The translations under genes and the position numbers were made by a program. Under the pieces are notes generated by a model. It was not told where the DNA came from, ran no database searches, and saw only the letters and a list, made by a program, of their open reading frames with translations. Of a stretch of 64,000 nt of DNA, positions 42,339-49,657 are shown piece by piece (the stretch's first letter is position 1; each line of letters opens with the position of its first letter). The DNA is from Enterococcus sp. PF1-24 (GTDB taxonomy: Bacteria > Bacillota > Bacilli > Lactobacillales > Enterococcaceae), in the NCBI RefSeq assembly GCF_029893325.1, contig NZ_JARXWL010000015.1:1-64000 (forward strand). Reading direction: 5' to 3'.

Positions 42339-43688
42339 TTATTCGGTTACTCGTTGGACACGATAGAAATGACCATTACGTTTATCACGTTGGAATGATA
42401 AAGTAAAGTTAAAGGTTGGTTGTTCTGTACCGATTGAGCCTGGGAATGAAGTCACTAATACGTTATCGTAAATATGATTAATCTTCGTACCGTCTGTTTG
42501 GTCAAATGGTACGATAACCCGTACGCTGACGCCATCTAAATTATTAGAGTGAGCGACAAATTCTTCCACTTCTGCAGCTTTTGGATAAGTGAAGATTACT
42601 TCTTTACCGATTAAATCACGGTGGAATAAGAAACGACCTTTATCAGCAGCAGTTGTTGTTGTACCGTCTAAAACGATAAATTGACGTTCATTAATATCTA
42701 AAGCATATGGTGTATTAACTAAATTCAACATCGCATCTGTAACGTTACAACTATCTGCAATAGTTGCATAGAAGAATTCACATTCATCTGGGCTTAAATC
42801 TTGAGCCATAACATAACCATACTCATCGCCATCAATAGTAATTGATTTAACAATTTTTTGTTCTTTGGCAACCACAAAGCCTTGTTTGTATTCACCTTTA
42901 CCGATAATCGGATTTAATAAATGCCAGTTTGGTGTTGCTTGTGTAGCTGTGATTGTTTTTTCAACAGCCACGCTATTTGGTGCATAGCTAGCGCCTAAAC
43001 ATGTTGCATCAGTAGCTTCCACAGTGATATCACCCGTGATTTCAGTCACACATGAAATCGCGACTGTTTGCGCCCCTTCTAAATCTTCAATACTATCAAA
43101 AATTGCAATTGAAGATAAACCAATTGGTGCAATATGATTAGTTGTTACTGGTGTTGCTGTAATCTCTAATAAAATACCTTCTTCAGTTTCCGTCCAACCT
43201 GTTCCTCGAACGGTAGTTGGTGCTTCATATAATTTAACAAGGACTGGGAAAACACCAGGGCCTTTGACTTTTTGTGTGTAAACATCAGCATTGGCTTGAT
43301 TTTCTTCAGTAATATCTGAAATTACTGCTTGAATATCATATTCACCTGCTGGCAATTCAACATAATGTGTTAACAAACCAGCAGCGAAATTAGTAGCATC
43401 TGCTTGAATCGCAAATTTAGCCCCTGCTGGAGTTTTCGCCGTTGAAGTGACGAATAAAGTTCCTGAATTTTTACAACCATCTGGATTACAGTTAAAAGCA
43501 TCATCAGGTCGGCGTTGTGCATTAAAACTTGCGTTTTGGCCAACAACACTTAAATAGCGACGTGTTGATAATTTCACGCAGGCATCAACATCATGCTTGA
43601 CTGAAAAATAAACCTCCCGAGATTCATCTAATGTATCTAAACCAATTTTTGAAAGAAAAACATCTGTTTTACATCCGTTATAAGCCAT
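42339..43688 (-). CDS. Putative major tail (tube) protein with Ig-like insert, Cys-rich
   Basis: A 449-residue beta-rich protein at the position of the tail-tube gene, directly before the chaperones. It begins MAYNGCKTDVFLSKIGLD and ends with VLVTSFPGSIGTEQPTFNF followed by a short basic tail. Several Cys lie in the first 75 residues (FNCNPDGCKNSG). A middle part (about 90-250) looks like inserted immunoglobulin-like domains. No contractile sheath signature (such as the large ATP-independent sheath family) is seen, so the tail is likely of the flexible, non-contractile type. Confidence 0.65.
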   Translation of the reverse strand: MAYNGCKTDVFLSKIGLDTLDESREVYFSVKHDVDACVKLSTRRYLSVVGQNASFNAQRRPDDAFNCNPDGCKNSGTLFVTSTAKTPAGAKFAIQADATNFAAGLLTHYVELPAGEYDIQAVISDITEENQANADVYTQKVKGPGVFPVLVKLYEAPTTVRGTGWTETEEGILLEITATPVTTNHIAPIGLSSIAIFDSIEDLEGAQTVAISCVTEITGDITVEATDATCLGASYAPNSVAVEKTITATQATPNWHLLNPIIGKGEYKQGFVVAKEQKIVKSITIDGDEYGYVMAQDLSPDECEFFYATIADSCNVTDAMLNLVNTPYALDINERQFIVLDGTTTTAADKGRFLFHRDLIGKEVIFTYPKAAEVEEFVAHSNNLDGVSVRVIVPFDQTDGTKINHIYDNVLVTSFPGSIGTEQPTFNFTLSFQRDKRNGHFYRVQRVTE

Positions 43689-43861
43689 TATTTAGTTTCC
43701 TCCTTTTTTGACATATTTAAATTAGCAACTAAGTTTGCGGCACGATTATATTTTTGTCCGTTTTTTTGTGCTAATACTGATAATTTCCGCTGACGCCATT
43801 TTTCAACATCATAGGTATTTGTAGCGTTGGCTACTTTTTTCGTTTCTTGTTTTTTTACCAT
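43688..43861 (-). CDS. Small basic tail-cassette protein
   Basis: About 57 residues from the ATG nine bases after GGAGG; an upstream ATG touches the RBS. It is rich in Lys and Asn (KKQETKKVANATNTYDVEKW). It overlaps the start of the tube gene by one base. The function is unknown. Confidence 0.55.
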   Translation of the reverse strand: MVKKQETKKVANATNTYDVEKWRQRKLSVLAQKNGQKYNRAANLVANLNMSKKEETK

Positions 43862-44081
43862 TTTTTTCATCCTCCATCATCTCTATTCATGAATTCCTTC
43901 ATTTATAAGTTAAATGCGTGAGCTGTATGCTCGTTTTTATTATTTAACGGCCGCAAAGTAGTTTTAATTTAATAATAGCGTCACAACGCTTATCGTTTAT
44001 TTTTATTCCCATTTAGGTTTTGCTTTTGCTAATTATCAATCACTAATCTTAGCAGCCCTTCTTTTTAGTACCAATTAAAAA

Positions 44082-44360
44082 TCAGACAATTTTAAACGCT
44101 TGTTTTTGTTCGTCATTCTTAGAAGGAAATGTTAAATTTAACAAAAAGTCAGCGTCAGCATCAGATACTTCATGGGTTTGCCCTAAAACAAAATTGATTG
44201 ATTGTCCACTAGGCAAAGTAATTCGTTTTTCTCTGATAAACTTCCCATTTTGATAGAAGCGTTTCCCTTGTCCACCACAACTTGAGCAGCCAGTACTACG
44301 CCCTTTAACTGATGCGTGAATGCCTAAAAATTGAATTCTTTTCATTTTTTTATCACACAC
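44082..44360 (-). CDS. Small Cys-containing protein at head of the tail operon, GTG start
   Basis: A 92-residue protein, first gene after the presumed late promoter region. The GTG start (AGAAAG five bases upstream) is slightly favoured over an ATG five codons later. It has the motif GCSSCGGQGK and a beta-rich C-terminal half. It may be a tail-completion or terminator-type protein by position, but no family is recognised. Confidence 0.6.
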   Translation of the reverse strand: MCDKKMKRIQFLGIHASVKGRSTGCSSCGGQGKRFYQNGKFIREKRITLPSGQSINFVLGQTHEVSDADADFLLNLTFPSKNDEQKQAFKIV

Positions 44361-44677
44361 ACTTTCTGAAACTGTTGTTTATAGTTCATACTTTTTTCGT
44401 TGGCCAACGAAGCTTCTTGTTCTTTAACGCCTGCAAGGAGTAAAAAGGCAAATCAATTGTTTGATTTAAATTCTTTCGATAGTAGCATTTTACTATGGAT
44501 AAACTCGTTGAAACGGTAAAGATTTTTAGCGTTTTTGGTAAAACTTTTAACAAGTAAATTACCGGTTCAATAGTTATCAGCTACTTTCTGACAATATCAG
44601 TTTACTATGGAAGTAAGAGGCAAAACGGTAAAGATTTTACACCGATTTGGGATTTTCAGATTTATTGATTGAAAAAA
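44361..44677 (-). promoter_or_regulatory. Late control region with duplicated 38-bp element
   Basis: Two 38-base elements (44489-44526 and 44601-44638) each read, on the plus strand, TTTACTATGG-N12-AAACGGTAAAGATTTT, 112 bases apart. They lie between the terminator after the ArpU-like gene and the first tail gene. A weak promoter (TTGGCC-N18-TATAAA, minus strand) lies about 30-60 bases before the first gene. They are probable binding sites for the ArpU-like late regulator. Confidence 0.65.
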
Positions 44678-44722
44678 GCAGTTAAAGAAAGGGCTAGTTT
44701 ACTAGCGGGCTTCTTTAACTGC
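44678..44722. terminator. Strong terminator after the ArpU-like gene
   Basis: GCAGTTAAAGAA and TTCTTTAACTGC arms with an inner GCTAGT/ACTAGC stem, flanked by A and T runs. It separates early regulatory genes from the late tail operon, so the late genes need their own promoter. Confidence 0.88.
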
Positions 44723-44739
44723 TTTTTGTCGTTCAATTT

Positions 44740-45159
44740 TCACCAACCTAATTCTTCTGCGATTAAGTCAACTATCTTACGCTCAATTTTGCGACAACTT
44801 TCTTCTGAATAGCCAGCTACTTGACCAGCGATTTTAACCCAAGAAGGTGATTCTTTGCAGAAATATTTAGCTTTAATAATTTGTTGGGCTTCTTCAGAGC
44901 ATTTATCCAATATCGTATCAATCACATAAATAACTTCTGAGCGAAATTTAATTTGACGATTAGTAGCTAGTTTAATCGCCTTTTCCTCTGTTTCAAAATG
45001 AAGAAAAGAACTTTTTCCTCCACCAATATTTTCATCTGTTGTACGATGAGGGTAGAGGATACTTTGACGAATTTCTTGAATTTCTGCATTGATTTCATTA
45101 TATTTGCTTAAAATCTCTCTTACATGTTGCCGTGCTTTATTACTAATTTTAATTCCCAT
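44740..45159 (-). CDS. ArpU-like phage late transcription regulator
   Basis: A 139-residue helical protein of the ArpU type, known in enterococcal and other Gram-positive phages as late-gene regulators. The conserved C-terminal part resembles sigma region 4 (EEAQQIIKAKYFCKE and VAGYSEESCRKIERKIVD). It has a GGAGGAG RBS and follows the Cro-like gene by 33 bases. It likely switches on the tail operon through the duplicated elements just downstream. Confidence 0.82.
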   Translation of the reverse strand: MGIKISNKARQHVREILSKYNEINAEIQEIRQSILYPHRTTDENIGGGKSSFLHFETEEKAIKLATNRQIKFRSEVIYVIDTILDKCSEEAQQIIKAKYFCKESPSWVKIAGQVAGYSEESCRKIERKIVDLIAEELGW

Positions 45160-45192
45160 TTCTACTCTCTCCTCCTAGCTGCTACCAGTTGC

Positions 45193-45372
45193 TTAATACT
45201 CCTCTTCAAATAAAATTGCATAATCGTCAATTTCTAAAATTTTTGCAATTGCTGCTACCTCGCTTAAAGAAATATCAGCGGTATAATTTTCTTCTGCTAA
45301 CTCTTGCCAAGTTAGTTCCTTATTTTTACGATGCCAATCTACATTCCACCAAAAAATTTCAATAATTTCCAT
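45193..45372 (-). CDS. Small Cro-like HTH protein (59 aa)
   Basis: A 59-residue protein that reads like a compact helix-turn-helix: WHRKNKELTWQELAEENY, then DISLSEVAAIAKIL, and an acidic tail. It is the first gene of the leftward early transcript, opposite the repressor gene, the position of Cro or an antirepressor. The RBS (GTAGG) is modest. Confidence 0.65.
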   Translation of the reverse strand: MEIIEIFWWNVDWHRKNKELTWQELAEENYTADISLSEVAAIAKILEIDDYAILFEEEY

Positions 45373-45649
45373 TATCTTACCTACTTTCTTATTTTTGAGA
45401 TGTCTTTTTTGTAAATAAAAGAAGCATTAATAAGAATATCTTCTTATCTAATCGCTTTTTTATTGACATTTCTCGGAAAATATTCCATAATATAGGTATA
45501 AGAAAATAAGCATCTGCTTTTACAATATGCTTCATCACCAGACACGAGAAGTTCTTCATCCCTTATATTATCTTTTGCATATTTAATATATCACTGAAAA
45601 TTTTCTGTGTCAACACAAAAAATAAAGAATTTTTTCCGAGGTGTTTAAC
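45373..45649. promoter_or_regulatory. Early switch region with face-to-face promoters
   Basis: Plus strand: TTGACA (45463-45468) and CATAAT (45486-45491), 17 apart, reading toward the repressor. Minus strand: TTGACA (45608-45613) and TATATT (45585-45590), 17 apart, reading toward the Cro-like gene. The two transcripts overlap head-on by about 90 bases. A palindrome TGTGTCAACACA (45606-45617) covers the minus -35 and is a candidate repressor site. Confidence 0.65.
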
Positions 45650-46009
45650 ATGTCTGTGCTAACGCGCATTAAAGATTTAGCCCATGAAAGAAATATTAGT
45701 TTAGCTGAATTAGAAAGAAGAACAGGACTCTCTAGCGGTTCTATAACAAAATGGGGAAAAAGCTCTCCTTCTGTTGATAAATTAGAAAAAATCGCTAACT
45801 TCTTTGATGTTTCTTTAGATTATTTGTACGGCCGAGATGTTTCTGTAAAAGATACTAATACCCAAACCAAAGCCAAGCAGTTGATTATGCGAGCTGACAC
45901 CAACGGCTTAACTGAAGCTGAAGTTGTTGAACTGGAACAAGAAATGGAACGCTTTTTCAACTGGCGGCTAACAGAAATCAAAAGAGAAAAAGAACAGTTT
46001 TGGGAGTAG
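45650..46009 (+). CDS. XRE-family repressor
   Basis: A 119-residue CI-like repressor. The ATG of MSVLTRIKDLAHERN is used, seven bases after GAGGTG. The HTH covers about residues 5-60 (ISLAELERRTGLSSGSITKW), and the C-terminal part (ANGLTEAEVVELEQEMERF type helix) may dimerise. It is followed four bases later by an ImmA-type protease, as in the ImmR/ImmA pair of ICEBs1, which suggests control by proteolysis after damage. Confidence 0.9.
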   Translation: MSVLTRIKDLAHERNISLAELERRTGLSSGSITKWGKSSPSVDKLEKIANFFDVSLDYLYGRDVSVKDTNTQTKAKQLIMRADTNGLTEAEVVELEQEMERFFNWRLTEIKREKEQFWE

Positions 46010-46012
46010 TGT

Positions 46013-46699
46013 ATGTTGCAAGAAGCTGAAGAATTTTTAACTTTTTCGAATATCATTAATGAGTATGTCTCTGCGATAATGATAGGACTAGATCTTAATG
46101 TCTGTAATTATGATCATCAAATAGTTTGGGACTATATTATTAGTAGCCAAGAAGCTAAAATTAGAGGCTTTGATTTCTCTGGAACCGCTCGCTGGCGCTA
46201 TTCTGGTTTTATCTTTAGCGATGAAATTGAAACATCCGTTGTTTACAATACACGGATGTCCCAAAAGAGAATTAATTTTACCATTTCTCACGAGCTAGTT
46301 CATTTACTCTATCATCTTGATGCTGAAAATCATACTTTCGCGGACACTAAAGATGTTTTAGAATCGACTAGTACAGATTATTTGGTAGAATTTCAAGCTA
46401 ATATCGGTGCTTCTGCCATTTTGTTACCTGAACCTGTTATGATTAAAGAATTGAAAGCTGGAACACCAATTCCGATTATTTCAGATACTTATGGTATTTC
46501 TGAAGCCGCCCTCTTTAATCGATTGATTCAAACTATGCAATCGCAATTTTTAGTTTCCTATTTTGCAGCTTCACAAACAGCTAAGAAAATCATGAATCGC
46601 TATCACAATGGTGGTAAAGCTAAAATGATGGAATTAGGCCGTAATTTAGAGAAGAAAAGTTTAGATATTAATCCTTTTTACGAAGCACTTTGTTTATAA
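46013..46699 (+). CDS. ImmA/IrrE-type metallopeptidase
   Basis: A 228-residue zinc protease. The active site is FTISHELVHLLYHLD (HExxH) and the downstream acidic ligand is probably in YLVEFQANIGA. Such enzymes cleave the neighbouring XRE repressor and so induce the element. The RBS GGGAG lies just before the ATG, within four bases of the repressor stop. It is the last gene of the cassette on the right side. Confidence 0.9.
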   Translation: MLQEAEEFLTFSNIINEYVSAIMIGLDLNVCNYDHQIVWDYIISSQEAKIRGFDFSGTARWRYSGFIFSDEIETSVVYNTRMSQKRINFTISHELVHLLYHLDAENHTFADTKDVLESTSTDYLVEFQANIGASAILLPEPVMIKELKAGTPIPIISDTYGISEAALFNRLIQTMQSQFLVSYFAASQTAKKIMNRYHNGGKAKMMELGRNLEKKSLDINPFYEALCL

Positions 46700-46707
46700 A
46701 AATAGCT

Positions 46708-46752
46708 AAAAAAGCAAGCAGCTGAAGTTAAATCTCAGCTACTTGCTTTTAA
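46708..46752. terminator. Bidirectional terminator
   Basis: AAAGCAAG-C-AGCTGA and TCAGCT-A-CTTGCTTT arms with A and T runs. It serves both the ImmA gene (plus) and adcA (minus) and marks the right edge of the tail cassette. No attachment-site repeat is seen. Confidence 0.8.
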
Positions 46753-46754
46753 TT

Positions 46755-48281
46755 TTAATGACTCATCATTTCCTGCGCTACTTCTTGCCCGCTTAAATCA
46801 CTTGGAAAATAAGTCGGCCAATTATGCATTTCTTCATATAAAGCTGCTTGACTTTCCCCACCGACAAAAATATGGAAATGTTCAGCTTTAACTGGTGCAA
46901 TATTGTGATCGCTAAATTGCACATATTTAAAATCGCTAGCTGCTTCTTCTTGTGCTTTAAAAGTGAAACGAACACCGCGATTGCCTTTTTCATAAGTTAA
47001 AATTTCATAACCTTGGTAATCATAAGTATATTTGTGATGTTCGCCAGCAATTACAAAATCAATCGTCTTGTCAGTGATGACTAACTCATCCACCTCAGTT
47101 TGATAACCTTGATCATAATAAGCTTTGTATTCTTCAGCAGTCATATCTTGATTGATTTTTGCTTTATAAGCAAATACTTGATCTAAATCACCAGCTTTTA
47201 ACAAAGGATACACCGATTGCCACTGACCTGCGTAATCCGCTAAAGCCCGGTCTTTAACCTTTTGATCTTCAAAATATCCATTAGCGACTGTTTTTTCGCT
47301 ATCTTCATCTTCTGGTTGGATTTCTTTGCCAGTTGTATTCGTCGTTTTCTGTAAAGCTAGCAAATTTTCTTCCATAACAGAAATGTAGTTTACCCCAGTG
47401 TCGATTTCTTTTTTGCTTAAACTTTCTAAGGTACTCAATTCAACTAATTCGACTTTAACTTCTGAAGCCAAGGTTTTAGCAATTTTATCGTTGGCATTTT
47501 CTTCAAAATAGATGTAGTGGATTTGATTTGCTTCCACATAATCTTTTAATTCTGCTATGCGGGCTGGTGAAGGTTCTTGATCAGCGCTTAAACCGGCAAT
47601 CGGAATTTGTTTCAAGCCATATTCTGCCGCCAAGTATCCAAAAGCTGCGTGTTGGGTTACAAAATTCGTTTGTTCTGGATTAGCAAAAGCACTTTGGTAT
47701 TTCGCATCCAACGCAGTTAATTCAGCTAAATATTTTTCAGTATTTGCTTCAAAAACAGCTTTTTTCTCAGGATATAAGGCCATTAACTGTTGGCTAATGC
47801 TAGTGACTTCTTCAATCGCTAAGCTAGGTGCCAACCAAGTATGGGGATCTAGAGCATGCTGATGATCTTCATTTTCAGCTTCTTCTTCATGCTCCTCATC
47901 GCCAGGAAGTAAAATCACATCTTGTGTACCTTTTAAAATATTAGGGGCATCCTCGCCAAAGGTCGTTAAAATTTGCGGTACCCAAGTTTCTAAATTTTCA
48001 TTGTGGTAAACAAAAACATCCGCTTCACTAATGCCAGCGACATCTTTGGCTGAAGGCTCGTAGTCATGGGCTTCTGTGCCGGCTGGAATTAGCAGCTTCA
48101 CTTCTCCTTCATCCCCCACGATATTTTTTGTAAATTCATAAACGGGATAAAAAGTCGTGACAACACTTAATTCATCCGTATCTTTTTTAGCCTCGGTTGT
48201 TTGATTATTGCCACAAGCACTTAAAAAGCCGATAGTGGTTAAAGCCAATGCTGCTATTTTCAATTTTCTTTTCATTTTCAA
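46755..48281 (-). CDS. adcA: Zinc-binding lipoprotein AdcA with C-terminal ZinT domain
   Basis: Solute-binding protein for zinc uptake. The start is taken as the TTG seven bases after GGAAGG; an ATG two codons later is also possible. Signal peptide and lipobox end in TIGFLSACGNN. The ZnuA-like domain (about 40-310) has an acidic/His loop (EEHEEEAENEDHQH) and ligands in DPHTWLAP and VTQHAAFGY. The C-terminal part (about 330-505, YFEDQKVKDRALADYAGQW) is a ZinT domain, as in streptococcal AdcA. No permease or ATPase gene is next to it. A Zur-type site controls it. Confidence 0.94.
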   Translation of the reverse strand: MKMKRKLKIAALALTTIGFLSACGNNQTTEAKKDTDELSVVTTFYPVYEFTKNIVGDEGEVKLLIPAGTEAHDYEPSAKDVAGISEADVFVYHNENLETWVPQILTTFGEDAPNILKGTQDVILLPGDEEHEEEAENEDHQHALDPHTWLAPSLAIEEVTSISQQLMALYPEKKAVFEANTEKYLAELTALDAKYQSAFANPEQTNFVTQHAAFGYLAAEYGLKQIPIAGLSADQEPSPARIAELKDYVEANQIHYIYFEENANDKIAKTLASEVKVELVELSTLESLSKKEIDTGVNYISVMEENLLALQKTTNTTGKEIQPEDEDSEKTVANGYFEDQKVKDRALADYAGQWQSVYPLLKAGDLDQVFAYKAKINQDMTAEEYKAYYDQGYQTEVDELVITDKTIDFVIAGEHHKYTYDYQGYEILTYEKGNRGVRFTFKAQEEAASDFKYVQFSDHNIAPVKAEHFHIFVGGESQAALYEEMHNWPTYFPSDLSGQEVAQEMMSH

Positions 48282-48403
48282 AATAATTCCTTCCTGTTGT
48301 TGCAATCACTAAATATTTTTACAAATTCGCTCTTATCTATAAAACAACAACTTGCTAGATAGCCGCTTTACGTGAACCAAAATAATAACTTCAATTGAGC
48401 ATT

Positions 48404-48537
48404 GAGAAAAGCATAACGCATTGTTTTGCTCCCGAGTAAAATGCATAAACAAATTATAGCGGTGTTCCTTACCGCGAATTTTTTTATCATTTTATCGAGC
48501 GGTGCAAATGCGTGTAGCTAGACATCGAGAAAAGCGG
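48404..48537 (-). repeat. 134-bp intergenic repeat, copy B, in the adcA leader
   Basis: Read on the minus strand, it begins CCGCTTTTCTC and ends GCTTTTCTC, and matches the element at 626-760 in length and in blocks such as AAAATGA, AAATTCG, CTATAATTT and TGCATTTT. It separates the adcA promoter/operator from the gene. Confidence 0.6.
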
Positions 48538-48561
48538 AACACATTGTTCTGTTCCTTCTCG

Positions 48562-48617
48562 AAATCGTAACAATTACGATTTATAACCAATTTATCAATT
48601 CACTGACTTTTTGTCAA
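48562..48617 (-). promoter_or_regulatory. adcA promoter with perfect Zur-type operator
   Basis: Minus-strand TTGACA (48612-48617) and TAAATT (48589-48594) are 17 apart. Just downstream, over the expected start of transcription, is the palindrome AAATCGTAA-CAA-TTACGATTT (48562-48582), which matches the Bacillus Zur box (TCGTAAT-N-ATTACGA core) with perfect arms. This implies repression of adcA by zinc-loaded Zur. Confidence 0.85.
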
Positions 48618-48696
48618 GATAAAATAACATGAAATTTCGTTCAGATGAACGGCTTATCATCTGATTCAATGATTTCTCGCTAAGAACTAACTATCA

Positions 48697-48726
48697 AAAA
48701 AAGACAAACCTCAATTTGTCTTTTTA
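48697..48726. terminator. Terminator of the MarR gene
   Basis: AAAGACAA and TTGTCTTT arms flanked by A and T runs, directly after the marR-like stop. Confidence 0.75.
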
Positions 48727-48729
48727 AAC

Positions 48730-49161
48730 TTAACGATTTTCTTTTAAACATTCTTCTACTTTAATTAAATCTGCTTGCAATTTTTTTTGTTCGGCTTCCG
48801 TAAAGGGTTGGTTGACTTTTTCAACTAACAATTCAAAGATTTTTTTGACATCTTGAATAACTTCTCCCCCTTCAGCAGTTAAACGAATATTTTTTTGACG
48901 GGCATTATCTTGTGGAATTTCTCGATAAATTAAATTTTTTTCTTCTAAGCTTTTTAAAATATTAGTTACCGTTGCTTGTTGTTTTCCTAGATAATTGGCT
49001 AAATCCCGCTGAATTGTGCCAGGATTTAAGTAAATATAGTTTAAACTACGGGCTTGCATATTGTTTAGGTTCATTTTTTTCAGTTGATTATTGATAAAAT
49101 TTTGCTGCAAGATACTGATTTCATATATTTTTTCTGCTAAATCATCACTGCGATAAATCAT
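48730..49161 (-). CDS. MarR-family transcriptional regulator
   Basis: A 143-residue winged-helix regulator: QRDLANYLGKQQATVTNILKSLEEKNLI is the recognition part (here read as LGKQQATVTNILKSLEEK), and the wing has DNARQKNIRLTAEG. It is divergent from the DUF2316 gene and may control it. It lacks the His-rich zinc site of AdcR, so it is unlikely to be the zinc regulator of adcA. Confidence 0.9.
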   Translation of the reverse strand: MIYRSDDLAEKIYEISILQQNFINNQLKKMNLNNMQARSLNYIYLNPGTIQRDLANYLGKQQATVTNILKSLEEKNLIYREIPQDNARQKNIRLTAEGGEVIQDVKKIFELLVEKVNQPFTEAEQKKLQADLIKVEECLKENR

Positions 49162-49219
49162 TGTTCAACCTCATTTTCAATAAGTTTTATTATATATAGT
49201 TTAAATCACAACTTTTCAT

Positions 49220-49248
49220 TTGACAACTGTTTTAAAAATTAGTATGCT
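49220..49248 (+). promoter_or_regulatory. Promoter of the DUF2316 gene
   Basis: TTGACA (49220-49225) and TATGCT (49243-49248) are 17 apart. The sequence ACAACT occurs three times in this divergent region (near 49208, 49223 and 49265), which may be MarR binding sites. Confidence 0.55.
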
Positions 49249-49304
49249 TAAATAGTTAAAAATACAACTGTTTATTTTACACATTATAGAAAGAAGTTGA
49301 TGAA

Positions 49305-49607
49305 ATGTCATTAAGCCCTCGTCAAATGGTCGATACTCGCAAACAGTTTCGCCAAAATTTTAAGTTAGCTGATCTATCTTTAGACGAAATTGCAGCTGAT
49401 TTATACACTACGCCAAATATGATTTCCGAAATTTTAAATTTAAAGGTTGATCGCTTAGAGGATCCCTGGATTTTGAAGATTTATTTAGAGGATAGAATTA
49501 CGCAGCAAGGTTTGGTCCCCGTTCCCTTTACGGCTCTCTCTCACGATTATCATCAGTTATGGTTTCTTGATAGCCATTACATTGATGAGATGAGAATCGG
49601 CTATTAA
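49305..49607 (+). CDS. DUF2316 protein
   Basis: A 100-residue HTH-like protein of the DUF2316 family (SPRQMVDTRKQFRQNFKLA, SLDEIAADLYTTPNMISEIL, and the YxxxWFLD C-terminal part). Such genes are often next to MarR-type regulators, as here. The function is unknown. Confidence 0.85.
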   Translation: MSLSPRQMVDTRKQFRQNFKLADLSLDEIAADLYTTPNMISEILNLKVDRLEDPWILKIYLEDRITQQGLVPVPFTALSHDYHQLWFLDSHYIDEMRIGY

Positions 49608-49614
49608 GCCACAC

Positions 49615-49654
49615 AAAAGAACAGCTTTTACTTAACCGTAAAAGCTGTTCTTTT
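49615..49654. terminator. Bidirectional terminator
   Basis: AAAAGAACAGCTTTTAC and GTAAAAGCTGTTCTTTT arms, a perfect 17-base stem shared by the DUF2316 gene and the AraC-family gene. Confidence 0.92.
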
Positions 49655-49657
49655 CAT

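Noticed and set aside
42339-43688. Contractile tail sheath protein
   Set aside because: The size would allow it, but there is no second tube gene, no gp25-like or baseplate-J-like gene, and the Dit/hub layout is that of flexible tails.
24539-46699. Integrated intact prophage at tRNA-Arg
   Set aside because: The tRNA is next to the cassette, but no integrase, head or replication genes and no duplicate of the tRNA 3' end at the right edge were seen. A host-type lipoprotein gene lies between.
48730-49161. AdcR, the zinc-sensing MarR protein
   Set aside because: It lies near adcA, but lacks the His-rich zinc ligands of AdcR, and adcA carries a Zur-type site instead.
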